Positions 9,256 through 17,558 of a DNA stretch of 64,000 bases are shown here, piece by piece. Both the position numbers and the translations under genes were made by a program. Below the pieces are notes generated by a model. The model searched no databases, had not been told where the DNA came from, and saw only the letters and a list, made by a program, of their open reading frames with translations. The first letter of the stretch is position 1, and every line of letters begins with the position of its first letter. Source of the stretch: Acidobacteriota bacterium (lineage in GTDB: Bacteria; Acidobacteriota; Blastocatellia; RBC074); the NCBI GenBank assembly GCA_016196035.1, contig JACPYM010000022.1, positions 154,786 to 218,785 on the forward strand, in the 5' to 3' direction.

Positions 9256-9867
9256 TCAAATTGCAGCAGCGAGCCGTTGCAAGACTTCATCTGTAGTCGT
9301 CATGCCAACCCCGGCGGCGCGCATTTCAGCCATCGTCTGCGCTGTCGTCTCGGACGCCACGCCGCGCACTGCGTCCTCAACCAGCCAAACGCGCGCGCCC
9401 GCTTGCGCCAGCCCCAAGGCCGCCGCCCGCACGCAATAATCGGTCGCCACGCCGAACACCACGCAATCCTGCTTGGCAAAGACGCCCCGCGCGCGCAATG
9501 CGTTGAGCCAGGCATTCGCAAAAAGGTCAAAGACGTTTTTCTTCACTACGTAATGGCGACTCGCGGCGAGCGCGGCTGAACTGTCGGGCCAGGCGTCAAC
9601 CGCAATCTCAGTACGCGGCAGTTGCGGCAGGGCGGCATAAACGCGTTCGGCACCTGGCGTCCCTTCCAAACAGTGCGGCGGAAAAATCGCAAACTCTGCA
9701 TCGCCCGGCGCGTGGGCGCAACGCGAAGAGATCGTCGTGAGATGGTGTGCACCCGCCGCGCGCAATAACCGTTCGAGTTGCGGTTTGATGACCTCGGCAT
9801 CCGGCACGGCCAGCGCGCCAGCGGCGTCAATAAAATCGTGCTGCGTGTCTATGTCAAAAAAGATCAT
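9256..9867 (-). CDS. pncA: Nicotinamidase-like cysteine hydrolase
   Basis: Predicted to deamidate nicotinamide to nicotinate for PncB. The 203-residue isochorismatase-fold protein has the three catalytic residues: Asp7 in 'DTQHDF', Lys110 in 'KNVFDLF', and Cys145 after the cis-peptide in 'GVATDYCVRA'. 'PPHCLEGTPGAE' matches the PncA substrate loop. Oddity: the usual metal-binding D-W-H segment reads 'SSRCAHAPG', so the Asp ligand appears replaced by Cys. It overlaps the macrodomain gene by 4 nt and is followed about 40 nt later by nrtR. The operon makes nicotinamidase the best call; a related amidase is possible. Confidence 0.87.
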   Translation of the reverse strand: MIFFDIDTQHDFIDAAGALAVPDAEVIKPQLERLLRAAGAHHLTTISSRCAHAPGDAEFAIFPPHCLEGTPGAERVYAALPQLPRTEIAVDAWPDSSAALAASRHYVVKKNVFDLFANAWLNALRARGVFAKQDCVVFGVATDYCVRAAALGLAQAGARVWLVEDAVRGVASETTAQTMAEMRAAGVGMTTTDEVLQRLAAAI

Positions 9868-10418
9868 GGCCGTTCATTGACCCGGCTAAAGGTGTCAAAA
9901 TCGTCTTCGGTGAATAACACGAAGACGACCAATTCAACTGAACTGTTCGCGTGGGCGGCCACGTATTCGCGCACGGCGCCGAGCATGACCTCCGCGCATT
10001 CGTCCATCGGGAAACCCGCCACGCCGGTGCCCAAGGCCGGAAAGGCGAGCGATTTCAGCTTGCGCTCTTCGGCGCGGCGCAAACTATTCAGCGTCGCGTC
10101 GCGGATGATGGCGGCGCTCGTGCCCGTGCCGGGTTTCTTGGGCACCTTGGCGTCTTCTTTGGTATAGCCCATCGCCGCCGCGTGAATCACGCATTTGTAG
10201 GGCATGGCGCCCGCCGTCGTCACCGCCGCTTCACCAAGCTTGATAGGCGCTTGCGACTTTCCTTCGCGGTCAATGATGTGACCGCCTTTGCGCCGAATCT
10301 CGCCTGCCACGCCGGAACCGAGCGAGAGCCAGGTATTCGCCGCGTTGACGATGGCCTCCACATCCGGTTGTTCAGTAATGTCGCCCTGTCGTATTTCAAT
10401 TTGCATAAGTGTCTTCAT
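9864..10418 (-). CDS. Macrodomain protein (ADP-ribose binding)
   Basis: The 184-residue single-domain macro protein contains 'GDITEQPDVEAIVNAANTWL' (ADP-ribose contact), 'GSGVAGEIRRKGG' and 'AFPALGTGVAGFP', the hallmark loops of the fold. Known: macrodomains bind ADP-ribose and many hydrolyse O-acetyl-ADP-ribose, ADP-ribose-1''-phosphate or protein-linked ADP-ribose. It is joined to pncB upstream and pncA downstream by 4-nt overlaps, so it is translationally coupled to NAD salvage. It may return ADP-ribose products to the pool or tune the ADP-ribose signal seen by NrtR (inference). A second possible start is Met5. Confidence 0.9.
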   Translation of the reverse strand: MKTLMQIEIRQGDITEQPDVEAIVNAANTWLSLGSGVAGEIRRKGGHIIDREGKSQAPIKLGEAAVTTAGAMPYKCVIHAAAMGYTKEDAKVPKKPGTGTSAAIIRDATLNSLRRAEERKLKSLAFPALGTGVAGFPMDECAEVMLGAVREYVAAHANSSVELVVFVLFTEDDFDTFSRVNERP

Positions 10419-11788
10419 TTCCGCTCAAGTGTTTTGAGCAAGTTTAGCCGTCGCTGTTCGAGTGCTGGGCTATATCGTACCTGATATTGCGCCGGTTCGC
10501 TCAATACTTTGAACCGTGCGGGCAAGGCGGCGAGTTGTTGTTGAGCATACCGCTGTGTTTCAGCCAGTTCCGGCAGCGGTACGAGCAACTGGCCAGCACG
10601 CATGACCGGCTTTAACAACGGCCAATCTGAAACCGGCGCTTCGTCATTAGCCGCAATCACATCGCCCAGGAAACTGCCGTCACGCGCCAGTGTGCGCCAG
10701 ACCTGTTTGCAATAGGGATAGGTCGCCTTCTCCTGGCTGAGTTTCATTTTGGGTTCGTGCCGGCCGTTCTTTTCGAGTTCGACCAGTTTATAAACCCCGC
10801 CCAGCGCGGGCGCATCGCGCGAAGTCGAAAGCTCAGTGCCGACGCCGAATGAATCGAACGGCGCGCCCGCCGCCAGCAAGGCCACAATCTTGAACTCATC
10901 CAAATCGCCGCTCGCCATAATCTTTGTTTGTTGCATCCCGGCGGCATCTAAAATTGCGCGCACCTGTTTGCACTGCGCCGCCAAATCGCCGCTATCCAAC
11001 CGCACGCCGCGCAACCGTGTGCCAAATTCAGTCGCCAAGCGCGCCGCGTGCACGGTGTCGTAAGTATCAAGCAATAACGTCGTGCTGTCAGGAAAAACTT
11101 CGTGATAGGCGCGGAAGGCGTCCGACTCGCGCTCGAACGACATCACGAACGAATGCGCCGAGGTGCCATAGACCGGCAAGTCGAACAGCTGCCCGGCTTC
11201 GACATTCGACGTGCCGACGCAACCGCCGATAAAAGCCGCGCGTGCCGCATAAATCGCCGCGCCAAAACTGTGACAACGCCGCGCGCCAAATTCGATGATG
11301 CCGCGCCCCTGTGCCGCTTCGACCATACGCGCGGCCTTGGTCGCAATCAGCGTTTGAAAATTGAGCGTCGCCAGCAGGAAGGTTTCGGCCAACTGCGCTT
11401 CGATCAAGGGCGCGGTCACGCGCAAGAGCGGCTCGTTGGCAAAGGCCACCGTGCCCTCTGGCATCGCCCAAACGTCGCCGCTGAAACGAAAGCCGCGCAG
11501 GTAAGCCCAAAAGCTCGGCGCGACGTGCGCAAAGACGGGCAGGCTTTGCAAATACGCAATCTCTTCCGCCGAAAAACTCAAAGCGCGCAAGTATTCCAAC
11601 GCCTGCGCCAACCCCGCCACGACCAGATAAGAACGCTCCGGCGGCAAACGGCGCGCGAAAAGCTCAAAGCTCGCCCGTTCGCTGCGCCCGTGCGCGTGAT
11701 AGGCCGCCGCCATCGTCAATTGATAGAGATCGGTCGCCAGCCCTGAGTAGCGCGGTTCTTTTGGTTGGATTGCTGAATCAATGTGCAT
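10415..11788 (-). CDS. pncB: Nicotinate phosphoribosyltransferase
   Basis: Converts nicotinate and PRPP to nicotinate mononucleotide, the committed Preiss-Handler step. The 457-residue protein has the family N-terminus 'LATDLYQLTMAAAYH', 'EFGARRCHSFGAA', the phosphorylated-His region 'YGTSAHSFVMSF' (His212), and 'RLDSGDLA' for PRPP binding. It leads the operon; its ATG lies 10 nt downstream of a palindrome at 11798-11820. Confidence 0.96.
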   Translation of the reverse strand: MHIDSAIQPKEPRYSGLATDLYQLTMAAAYHAHGRSERASFELFARRLPPERSYLVVAGLAQALEYLRALSFSAEEIAYLQSLPVFAHVAPSFWAYLRGFRFSGDVWAMPEGTVAFANEPLLRVTAPLIEAQLAETFLLATLNFQTLIATKAARMVEAAQGRGIIEFGARRCHSFGAAIYAARAAFIGGCVGTSNVEAGQLFDLPVYGTSAHSFVMSFERESDAFRAYHEVFPDSTTLLLDTYDTVHAARLATEFGTRLRGVRLDSGDLAAQCKQVRAILDAAGMQQTKIMASGDLDEFKIVALLAAGAPFDSFGVGTELSTSRDAPALGGVYKLVELEKNGRHEPKMKLSQEKATYPYCKQVWRTLARDGSFLGDVIAANDEAPVSDWPLLKPVMRAGQLLVPLPELAETQRYAQQQLAALPARFKVLSEPAQYQVRYSPALEQRRLNLLKTLERK

Positions 11789-11797
11789 ACTGCTTGT

Positions 11798-11820
11798 CTT
11801 AGTGTAGGAAGCACACTAAG
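11798..11820. promoter_or_regulatory. Candidate NrtR operator before pncB
   Basis: An interrupted palindrome 'cttagtgt' - 7 nt - 'acactaag' with perfect 8-bp arms, 10 nt upstream of the pncB start codon. The position suits repression of the NAD-salvage operon that ends in nrtR. The link to NrtR is an inference from context. Confidence 0.6.
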
Positions 11821-11909
11821 CCTAGCTGGCAAAGGTAACGGCTGTCAAATACAAATTTCAGCCGCCAATACGTGTGCACTAGGGAAACTTTGCTGTCACG
11901 ATCCTCCGT

Positions 11910-12296
11910 TTAGGTGGGCAATCCCCATGCGGTTCGCACCGCCCGCCGTAATTTGCGGCAATCTCTGAGGGCGTCTTTGGCTTTGGCTTTTGTGGCGGAG
12001 ACGCCGGGGTAACGGTAGCGCACGGCGAAATCGGCGAGATAGAGCACCTGTGGTTGCAAGGCCGCCCAGGCTGGTTCAACCGGCAGAATCAGACCCAACA
12101 GTTTGACCAGATCGTGCGTCTTGCTGAAGCTGATGCTGTCTTCATTCAACCGCGCCTTCAAATACTTTTCCACGCACTGCTGGCAATGAAAACAGGCCAC
12201 GTCGTAGAGCGGCCGCGTGCGCGCGCGGTAAACCCGCCGCGCGGCCTCCCAATCGTCTTCAGCCTTTTCAATCCATTCAAGCGTGCTGGGTTTCAT
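11910..12296 (-). CDS. HEPN-domain protein of an MNT-HEPN pair
   Basis: The 128-residue all-helical protein contains 'STLEWIEKAEDDWEAARR', 'CFHCQQCVEKYLKA', 'KTHDLVKLL' and 'VRYRYPG', the pattern of PF05168-type HEPN proteins. The ATG at 12296 lies inside the end of the nucleotidyltransferase gene (20-nt overlap). Known: MNT-HEPN pairs are toxin-antitoxin or abortive-infection modules, the HEPN often being an RNase. The typical R-x4-6-H RNase motif is not visible here, so nuclease activity is doubtful. Longer in-frame extension upstream is probably untranslated. Confidence 0.82.
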   Translation of the reverse strand: MKPSTLEWIEKAEDDWEAARRVYRARTRPLYDVACFHCQQCVEKYLKARLNEDSISFSKTHDLVKLLGLILPVEPAWAALQPQVLYLADFAVRYRYPGVSATKAKAKDALRDCRKLRRAVRTAWGLPT

Positions 12297-12735
12297 AGAA
12301 AACTTTGCCGCGTTCGACGACCTCGCGGATGAACATATCCCCTTCGCGCACGCGTTGCTCGACCTCTCCCGCCGTGCGGATGTGCAAATCCACCGGGGCA
12401 TAAAGTTTCAGTGTTTGGCGTATCTGGTACGGCGACGGCAACGGCAACGGCCCGTCTTTTAGCACAATCAGCAAATCCACATCCGAGTCCGGCGTGGGCT
12501 GGCCGTAAGCGTGCGAGCCGAACAAGATGATTCGCGCCGGTTGATAGGCTGCGGCAATCTGTTGGCAGATGCGGCGGATGTAGGCGTTGCGCCGCGCGCG
12601 CGTCTGGAAGCTGGCTTCCCATTCGCGCAATTGCCGCCGCAATTCCCGGGCGGCAGGCGGCAATTCCGCTTCGGTGAAAGGCTGGCGCGGTTTGACTGGT
12701 AAGCGTGGTAACGTTGTTTGAACTGTTGGTTTCAT
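12277..12735 (-). CDS. MNT-type minimal nucleotidyltransferase
   Basis: Predicted partner of the HEPN protein. The 152-residue protein has a helical N-terminal extension and the polymerase-beta-type core 'LFGSHAYG' plus 'DSDVDLLIVL', which supplies the G-S and D-x-D nucleotide and metal residues, and a third acidic position in 'VDLHI'. Known: MNT antitoxins AMPylate or otherwise neutralise HEPN toxins. Start 12735 is preceded by 'agaggtag'; a further in-frame start at 12780 lacks a comparable site. Confidence 0.85.
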   Translation of the reverse strand: MKPTVQTTLPRLPVKPRQPFTEAELPPAARELRRQLREWEASFQTRARRNAYIRRICQQIAAAYQPARIILFGSHAYGQPTPDSDVDLLIVLKDGPLPLPSPYQIRQTLKLYAPVDLHIRTAGEVEQRVREGDMFIREVVERGKVFYETQHA

Positions 12736-13002
12736 TGCTACCTCTGTTAGCAACCAAAAAATCCAGGCGGTTGAATGCACCGTAGTCTAAGCCATCGTCT
12801 TTGCAAAACAAATCCCGGCCTGCTGCCACCATGAGCCTGTCAGCCCTCATCCCATTCACGTCAGCGTGGACAAAACCGACGGCCACGTGTGGAGCGTAGC
12901 CGAGTTGGAACACTATGCCCAACCCCGCGCGGGCCAGCGGGATGCGGCGCGGCGAGTGGCTTGAGCGGTTGCCCGCAGTCACGCCAGCGTGTTTGCATCG
13001 CC
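12736..13002. other. Intergenic stretch with no recognised gene
   Basis: No convincing coding region, hairpin or RNA gene was found between the nucleotidyltransferase gene and the end of the surface-protein gene. Open frames that cross it read through from neighbours in other frames. Confidence 0.5.
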
Positions 13003-16000
13003 TCACGGCAACGGCCTCACAAAAACACCATTGCCATTTGTGCCTGCAAACAAATTGTTGCCGCTGACAGCAAGCGTGAAGACGACCAGATTGGTCAATC
13101 CTTCATTGAATCCTGCCCAATTCGCGCCGTTGTCAGTCGTGCGATAGACGCCGCCAGTTGTTCCGGCAAACAAGGTCGTGAAATTCACAGTCAGGGAGAG
13201 AACAATCTGATTGCCTATGCCGTTGTTGATTTGTGTCCAATCCGCCCCGTTGTCAGTTGTGCGGTAGACGCCATTGCCATCTGTCCCAACAAATATATTT
13301 GTGCCACTCACGGCCATGGAACGAACACGCCGATTGCTCAGGCCATTGTTGACCGGTGTCCAATTTGTGCCGTTGTCGGTCGTGCGGTAGACACCGCCAA
13401 AAGTTCCAGCAAGCAGGGTCGTACCGCTTACTGCTAAGGCATAAACAAACTGATTGTCCAGGCCGTTGTTGATCTGTGTCCAATTCGCGCCATTGTCGGT
13501 TGTACGGTAGACACCGCTGCTATTTGTCCCGGCAAACAAGGTCGTGCCGCTCACGGCCAGTGAGAGAACAATCTGATTGCTCAGGCCATTGTTGATCTGT
13601 GTCCAATTCACACCATTGTCGGTTGTGCGATAGACGCCATTGCTATTTGTCCCAGCAAACAAGGTCGTGCCACTCACAGCCAGAGAGAAAATAAACTGAT
13701 CGCCCAAGCCGTTGTTGACTGGTGTCCAATTGTTACCCCCATTTGTTGAACGAAAGACGCCACCCCCCACAGTCCCAGCGTACAAAGCTCCGCCACTGAC
13801 AAGCAAAGAACTAATAGTCCTCGCATCCCCAGTGGGGCCAGTCGTCATCCATTGCGCCGCTATTCCACCGTTGATCGTAATTGCCACCGTCTTCGTATCA
13901 CTCCCCACCGGCACCCCGTTATCACTCACCCCAAAACTCACTGTCACACTCCCCACTTGATTCGCACTCGGCGTCCACGTAAAGCGCCCCGTCGTTGCGC
14001 TCGTCTGGCTAAACGCCGCGCCGCTCGGCAAGCCTGTCGCCGTCAGCGTCAACGGCTGCTCCACATCTGGGTCAACCGCAAAAACATTGAATGCGAGTTG
14101 CTGCCCCACCGTCGCTGTTTGCGCGGGCGGCACGGTCAGCACTGGTGGACGGTTGCGATTGACCGTCACGGCGACGGTTTGCGTCGTGACGGCATTCTGG
14201 CTGTCGGTCGCGCGCAACGTCAGCGTATACGCGCCCGCCGTATTCGCGCCCGGTGCCAGGCGCAAGTTGAAGACGTTCTGCAACGACACAATCGTGGCAA
14301 AGGTCGCGCCGCTCACCGTCACCGTCACCGTTTGATTCGGGTCGGGATCGCTGACCAGCAGCGGGATGTTGCGCGTCTGGCCTTCGGTGACGGTCAGCAA
14401 CGGCGGCGCAATCAGCGTCGGTGGCAGGTTGGGCTGCGTCGTGGGCGAAGGCAGCACCAGATCGGGCGTCACGCGCGTCAGTCCATTCACCACAGCGGCG
14501 ATGTTGTTGCGCGTCACGCGGTCGGTGCGGCCCGTGGGGCGCGTGAAGCTGGCTTCGAGACTGATTTGGTTGTTGCCGTTGACGGCCACATTGCGCAGCG
14601 TGAAGCTGCCATTGCCGTCAGTGAACGTTTCTTGTCCGCTGACTCTGACCAACGCGCGGCGCACCGGCGTTACGTTGTCGCTATCCACGACACGGCCCGT
14701 GACGGTGGTCAGCGCGCGCGGTAATGCGGCAAAGTAAATGCTGGTTTCGGTGATCGCATTCGCGCCCGTTTCGATGCGCGTGCCATCAGCGGATACGGTG
14801 GCCGCGCCTACGTCAACGAATTGGCCGAGCGTTGCGCTGCCCGTAGTTTGATCGAGTTTGTAAAGCCGTGCCTGTGCATTGGCGGGCAGGCCGTCGGGAT
14901 TCGGAAAAATCAGTTTAGCGCCGGGCGTGAGCTTGACCCCAAAGGGCGAAAGTTGCGCGATGGCCGAACTGAACACACCGGCAGGAAACGGCGCGGGCGT
15001 GCGGCTGTTGGAAACCAGCGTCAAGTAAAGGCGGCCCGCCATCACGCCGGGCGGGAACACACCCGTGATGTTGTCGGGGAAGCTGAACGTGAGGCCGTTG
15101 GTGCTGATGCTGCCCGTCGGTGCGAGCACACGTTGCGCTGTCGCTACGTTTTCAACCACGCCTTCAGCCGTGCCGCCGGTTTGCGTTTGTATCGAAGCGG
15201 CCACGCCAGTGATGGGTTGCAGCGCTGCGGTGGCTTGCAGGTTGTCGCGATTGGCGGTGGCTGTGGCGAGTTTGCTGTAAGGCTGAATCGCCGGTGTCAG
15301 CGGCAGTTTTGACGGATCAAGTTTGAGCACGCCGAAACCGGCGCTCACATCACGCAGCAAATAGGTGCCGTCATTGCGCGTCGCGGTTTTGATTGCGCCG
15401 TAGCTGACTTCGACGCCGGGCAGCGGGTTGCCATTGGTGTCGGTGACTAGGCCGCTGATGGTCGTGCGCAAAGCGACGTTGTTGGTGCTCGCGCCTTCGC
15501 CTTGTGTCGAACGCACGGCAATACGCCCCGTTTCCGCGCCATAAGGCACGCGCACGACCAATTGCATGGCCGTGGCGGATTCAATCGCCGTGGTTTCGAG
15601 GCCGTTGATGAGCACCAGATTGTTAGCCGAAAAACCGGTGCCATTGATCGTGAGCGTTTCGCCTGCCGTCGCCAGCGCGGGCGTAAAGCTGGTGACAGTG
15701 GGCGGATTCGCACCCGTCGTACCCGCGATTTCGATTTCGGTTTCGTTGGAGGCGAAGCCGCCGCCCAAGACCGTGAGCTTCACTCGCCCGCGTCCAAGCA
15801 AGGCGCGCGGCACTTCGACGTTGATTTGGTCTACGCCCGCCAGGCTGCCTTGTTTGGCGGCAAAGCTGGGCGTGGTTTCGATCCCGCCAATCAGCACGCG
15901 CACGTTTTCGGCGACGCCATTGCCACTGTTGCCATCGCTGTTGGGCAGGTTGCGAATGCCGCAAAGAAACAACATCAAGAACACACGCTCGCCGGTCGGG

Positions 16001-16641
16001 CCCAGATTGATCGCTTTGGTCGTCCAGCGATTGTTGATGAGTTGCGCGATGGTCTCGGTGGTTTGCGCGTTGTTGGCCGCAACGCGCAAGGCGATGGCGG
16101 CGGGGACGCCCGCGCCGTTGGCATTGGCCGTGAAAATGGCAGGAGCCGCGTTGGTGATAGTCAGCTTGCCAGAGTGCGTGAGCGTGCCGTTGCGCAACAC
16201 GTTGATGATCGCTTCGCCCGCAGTGGTGCCGGGTGGAATCAGGTAGTTGACCTGCCCCGCCGAAACAAAGAACAAGCCCGCGTTGACGCCGTTGACGGTG
16301 ACCGCGACGCCGCCCAGCGTAGTTGGCAATGGTGTTGTCGTGGCCGTGGCGTTGCCGGGCGCGAGGTTCGTGCCGAAACCGGCGGCGATGCCTTCAGGTG
16401 TGAGTGCGGTTTCAAAACTGGCGGCAGAGATCGAACTGAGGGGCGGCGAGGTTTGCAACGGCGCAGTCAAGCCGTGCAAGCGGCTGCCGAAACTAAACGC
16501 GGCAAGCAACGACAGGCAGATAAACGAAAGCGCGAAAGCGCGAAAGCGCGAAAGCGCGAAAGCGCGAAAGTATGGATGGGATATTGTGGCATTGCTGAAA
16601 ACCTCCTGTTGGCGTCGGCGTGAATGGCGATTCCGATACAA
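13003..16641 (-). CDS. Large exported multidomain protein (TIGR03437-like, propeller), frame set by an octamer repeat
   Basis: Open frame of 1212 residues. Order: signal segment (about 25-60); TIGR03437-type domain (about 60-310, 'LPTTLGGVAVTVNG', 'AGQVNYLIPPGT'); IPT/TIG fold (about 320-395); two carboxypeptidase-regulatory-like domains (about 395-450 and 645-700); two Ig/cadherin-like domains (about 740-930); about six propeller repeats of about 42 residues to the C-terminus ('GVYRTTDNGANWTQINNGL'). No sorting signal is visible. Probably surface-bound or secreted; function unknown. Oddity: the long frame opens at a TTG (16641) with no ribosome site, while a strong 'aggagg' with ATG 16592 reads a different frame through the 8-bp tandem repeat at 16525-16570. 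Losing one repeat unit, or gaining two, would join that ATG to the long frame. Confidence 0.85.
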   Translation of the reverse strand: MYRNRHSRRRQQEVFSNATISHPYFRAFALSRFRAFALSFICLSLLAAFSFGSRLHGLTAPLQTSPPLSSISAASFETALTPEGIAAGFGTNLAPGNATATTTPLPTTLGGVAVTVNGVNAGLFFVSAGQVNYLIPPGTTAGEAIINVLRNGTLTHSGKLTITNAAPAIFTANANGAGVPAAIALRVAANNAQTTETIAQLINNRWTTKAINLGPTGERVFLMLFLCGIRNLPNSDGNSGNGVAENVRVLIGGIETTPSFAAKQGSLAGVDQINVEVPRALLGRGRVKLTVLGGGFASNETEIEIAGTTGANPPTVTSFTPALATAGETLTINGTGFSANNLVLINGLETTAIESATAMQLVVRVPYGAETGRIAVRSTQGEGASTNNVALRTTISGLVTDTNGNPLPGVEVSYGAIKTATRNDGTYLLRDVSAGFGVLKLDPSKLPLTPAIQPYSKLATATANRDNLQATAALQPITGVAASIQTQTGGTAEGVVENVATAQRVLAPTGSISTNGLTFSFPDNITGVFPPGVMAGRLYLTLVSNSRTPAPFPAGVFSSAIAQLSPFGVKLTPGAKLIFPNPDGLPANAQARLYKLDQTTGSATLGQFVDVGAATVSADGTRIETGANAITETSIYFAALPRALTTVTGRVVDSDNVTPVRRALVRVSGQETFTDGNGSFTLRNVAVNGNNQISLEASFTRPTGRTDRVTRNNIAAVVNGLTRVTPDLVLPSPTTQPNLPPTLIAPPLLTVTEGQTRNIPLLVSDPDPNQTVTVTVSGATFATIVSLQNVFNLRLAPGANTAGAYTLTLRATDSQNAVTTQTVAVTVNRNRPPVLTVPPAQTATVGQQLAFNVFAVDPDVEQPLTLTATGLPSGAAFSQTSATTGRFTWTPSANQVGSVTVSFGVSDNGVPVGSDTKTVAITINGGIAAQWMTTGPTGDARTISSLLVSGGALYAGTVGGGVFRSTNGGNNWTPVNNGLGDQFIFSLAVSGTTLFAGTNSNGVYRTTDNGVNWTQINNGLSNQIVLSLAVSGTTLFAGTNSSGVYRTTDNGANWTQINNGLDNQFVYALAVSGTTLLAGTFGGVYRTTDNGTNWTPVNNGLSNRRVRSMAVSGTNIFVGTDGNGVYRTTDNGADWTQINNGIGNQIVLSLTVNFTTLFAGTTGGVYRTTDNGANWAGFNEGLTNLVVFTLAVSGNNLFAGTNGNGVFVRPLP
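16525..16570. repeat. 8-bp tandem repeat (5.75 copies) in a signal-peptide region
   Basis: Five exact copies of 'cgaaagcg' plus six further bases, 46 bp in all. Eight is not a multiple of three, so each unit gained or lost shifts the reading frame. All three frames are open across it on the minus strand, coding for variants of 'AFALSRFR'. It lies just after ATG 16592. Confidence 0.9.
16584..16607 (-). promoter_or_regulatory. Ribosome binding site and ATG in the alternative frame
   Basis: On the minus strand 'caggaggttttcagc' is followed directly by ATG (16592-16590). It is the only strong initiation signal before the surface-protein gene. From this ATG the present sequence gives a short peptide that stops at a TGA near 16467. 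Confidence 0.7.
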
Positions 16642-16818
16642 GCTGGAACCGAGGTGCTTGGGGCGAGCGGGAAAATACCTTGGCGTTCAGCAACAGTCAA
16701 TCCGATTTTAGGCGCATCGGGGATTCATTCGCCTCGCGTTCGGGGCTTTGCCTGTAGTCCAGTGAAGCTGAGCCTGCGCGTAATTAAAACTCAAGCCTGC
16801 AAGCAGTTGAAGAGGCAG

Positions 16819-16929
16819 GGCCGCCTGGGTACGCACCGCTTCCAGCGTGCAGTCGTCAAGTCGGAGCCGCTGGCCGACACCGTAATCTGCCCAGTCTGCA
16901 CGCTGGAAGCGATGCGTACCCAGGCGGCC
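16819..16929. repeat. Inverted repeat, 34-bp arms
   Basis: The arms at 16819-16852 and 16896-16929 match at 33 of 34 positions around a 43-nt loop. It lies between arsR and the surface-protein gene. The rest of the roughly 320-bp gap holds nothing recognised. Confidence 0.85.
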
Positions 16930-16964
16930 CGCGCTTTCCACAGTACGCACGGGCTTCACTTAGT

Positions 16965-17408
16965 TTATGCGGCAGCGGCCGTGCCTGGCCCTTTGTCACG
17001 TGCCGCGCGGCTGGTCAATTTTACGATGGGTTGGGCAGCGCAAACCTTGCGCAATTTGGTGAGATCGCGCTGCATCTCTTCCGCTTCACTGCAACAGGTG
17101 TTCAGGCAATCCAAAACGCGCCGCGCGTGTTCTGACAGCGCGTCAGTCAAGCGGTAATGCACCCAGAGGCCGTCTTTGCGGTCGTTGATCAGACCAGCGC
17201 GTTTCAGATAAGCGAGATGGCGCGAAACCTTGGGCTGATTGGCGCCGAGCACATCCACCAAATGACAGACGCAAACCTCGCCTTCGCGGGCCAGCAGATG
17301 CAACAGCCGCAAGCGCGTCTGATCGGCGCAGGCTTTCAATAAGGCGGCCATTTGTTGCGGCCATTGGCGGGTTTTGGCGTCAAGCGCTTTCTTTGCAGTT
17401 TCCGGCAT
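16965..17408 (-). CDS. arsR: ArsR-family metalloregulator
   Basis: Predicted arsenite- or methylarsenite-responsive repressor of the divergent arsI-arsN2 genes. The 147-residue winged helix has 'CADQTRLRLLHLLA' and 'NQPKVSRHLAYLKRAGL', with the metal site Cys46 and Cys48 in 'EVCVCHLV', matching the classic ArsR C-V-C pattern. Further Cys residues ('CLNTCCSEAE') follow. The start is preceded by 'agagg'. The divergent arrangement with an arsI gene supports arsenic over other metals. Confidence 0.9.
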   Translation of the reverse strand: MPETAKKALDAKTRQWPQQMAALLKACADQTRLRLLHLLAREGEVCVCHLVDVLGANQPKVSRHLAYLKRAGLINDRKDGLWVHYRLTDALSEHARRVLDCLNTCCSEAEEMQRDLTKLRKVCAAQPIVKLTSRAARDKGPGTAAAA

Positions 17409-17449
17409 GCACTACCTCTTTGAAAAAAAATCGCGCCGAAAGTAAATTC

Positions 17450-17480
17450 GGCTTGACGAATATACTCACTGACAGTATCT
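17450..17480. promoter_or_regulatory. Candidate promoter and ArsR operator
   Basis: The arsR-arsI gap contains 'ttgacg' near 17453 and an imperfect palindrome 'atact' - 7 nt - 'agtat' at 17462-17478. The position suits an autoregulated divergent operator. Assigned from layout only. Confidence 0.4.
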
Positions 17481-17558
17481 TGCACCTGCATACGGCAAGG
17501 CGAATGTAGCCTAGCATAACCAAGGACGACTTTTGAAACCGAATTTGGAGGGAAGCTT

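Noticed and set aside
8565..9290. Longer NrtR start at 9290
   Set aside because: It overlaps the 3' end of pncA and lacks a ribosome site; ATG 9215 has 'gaggag' and begins at the conserved domain.
16525..16570. CRISPR-like array
   Set aside because: Units are 8 bp and contiguous, with no spacers and no cas genes.
16467..16592. Short peptide read from ATG 16592 as a separate gene
   Set aside because: Better explained as the out-of-frame reading of the repeat-controlled surface-protein gene.
15502..16623. 373-codon plus-strand frame across the surface-protein gene
   Set aside because: Antisense shadow with no recognisable domain; the minus strand has clear domains here.
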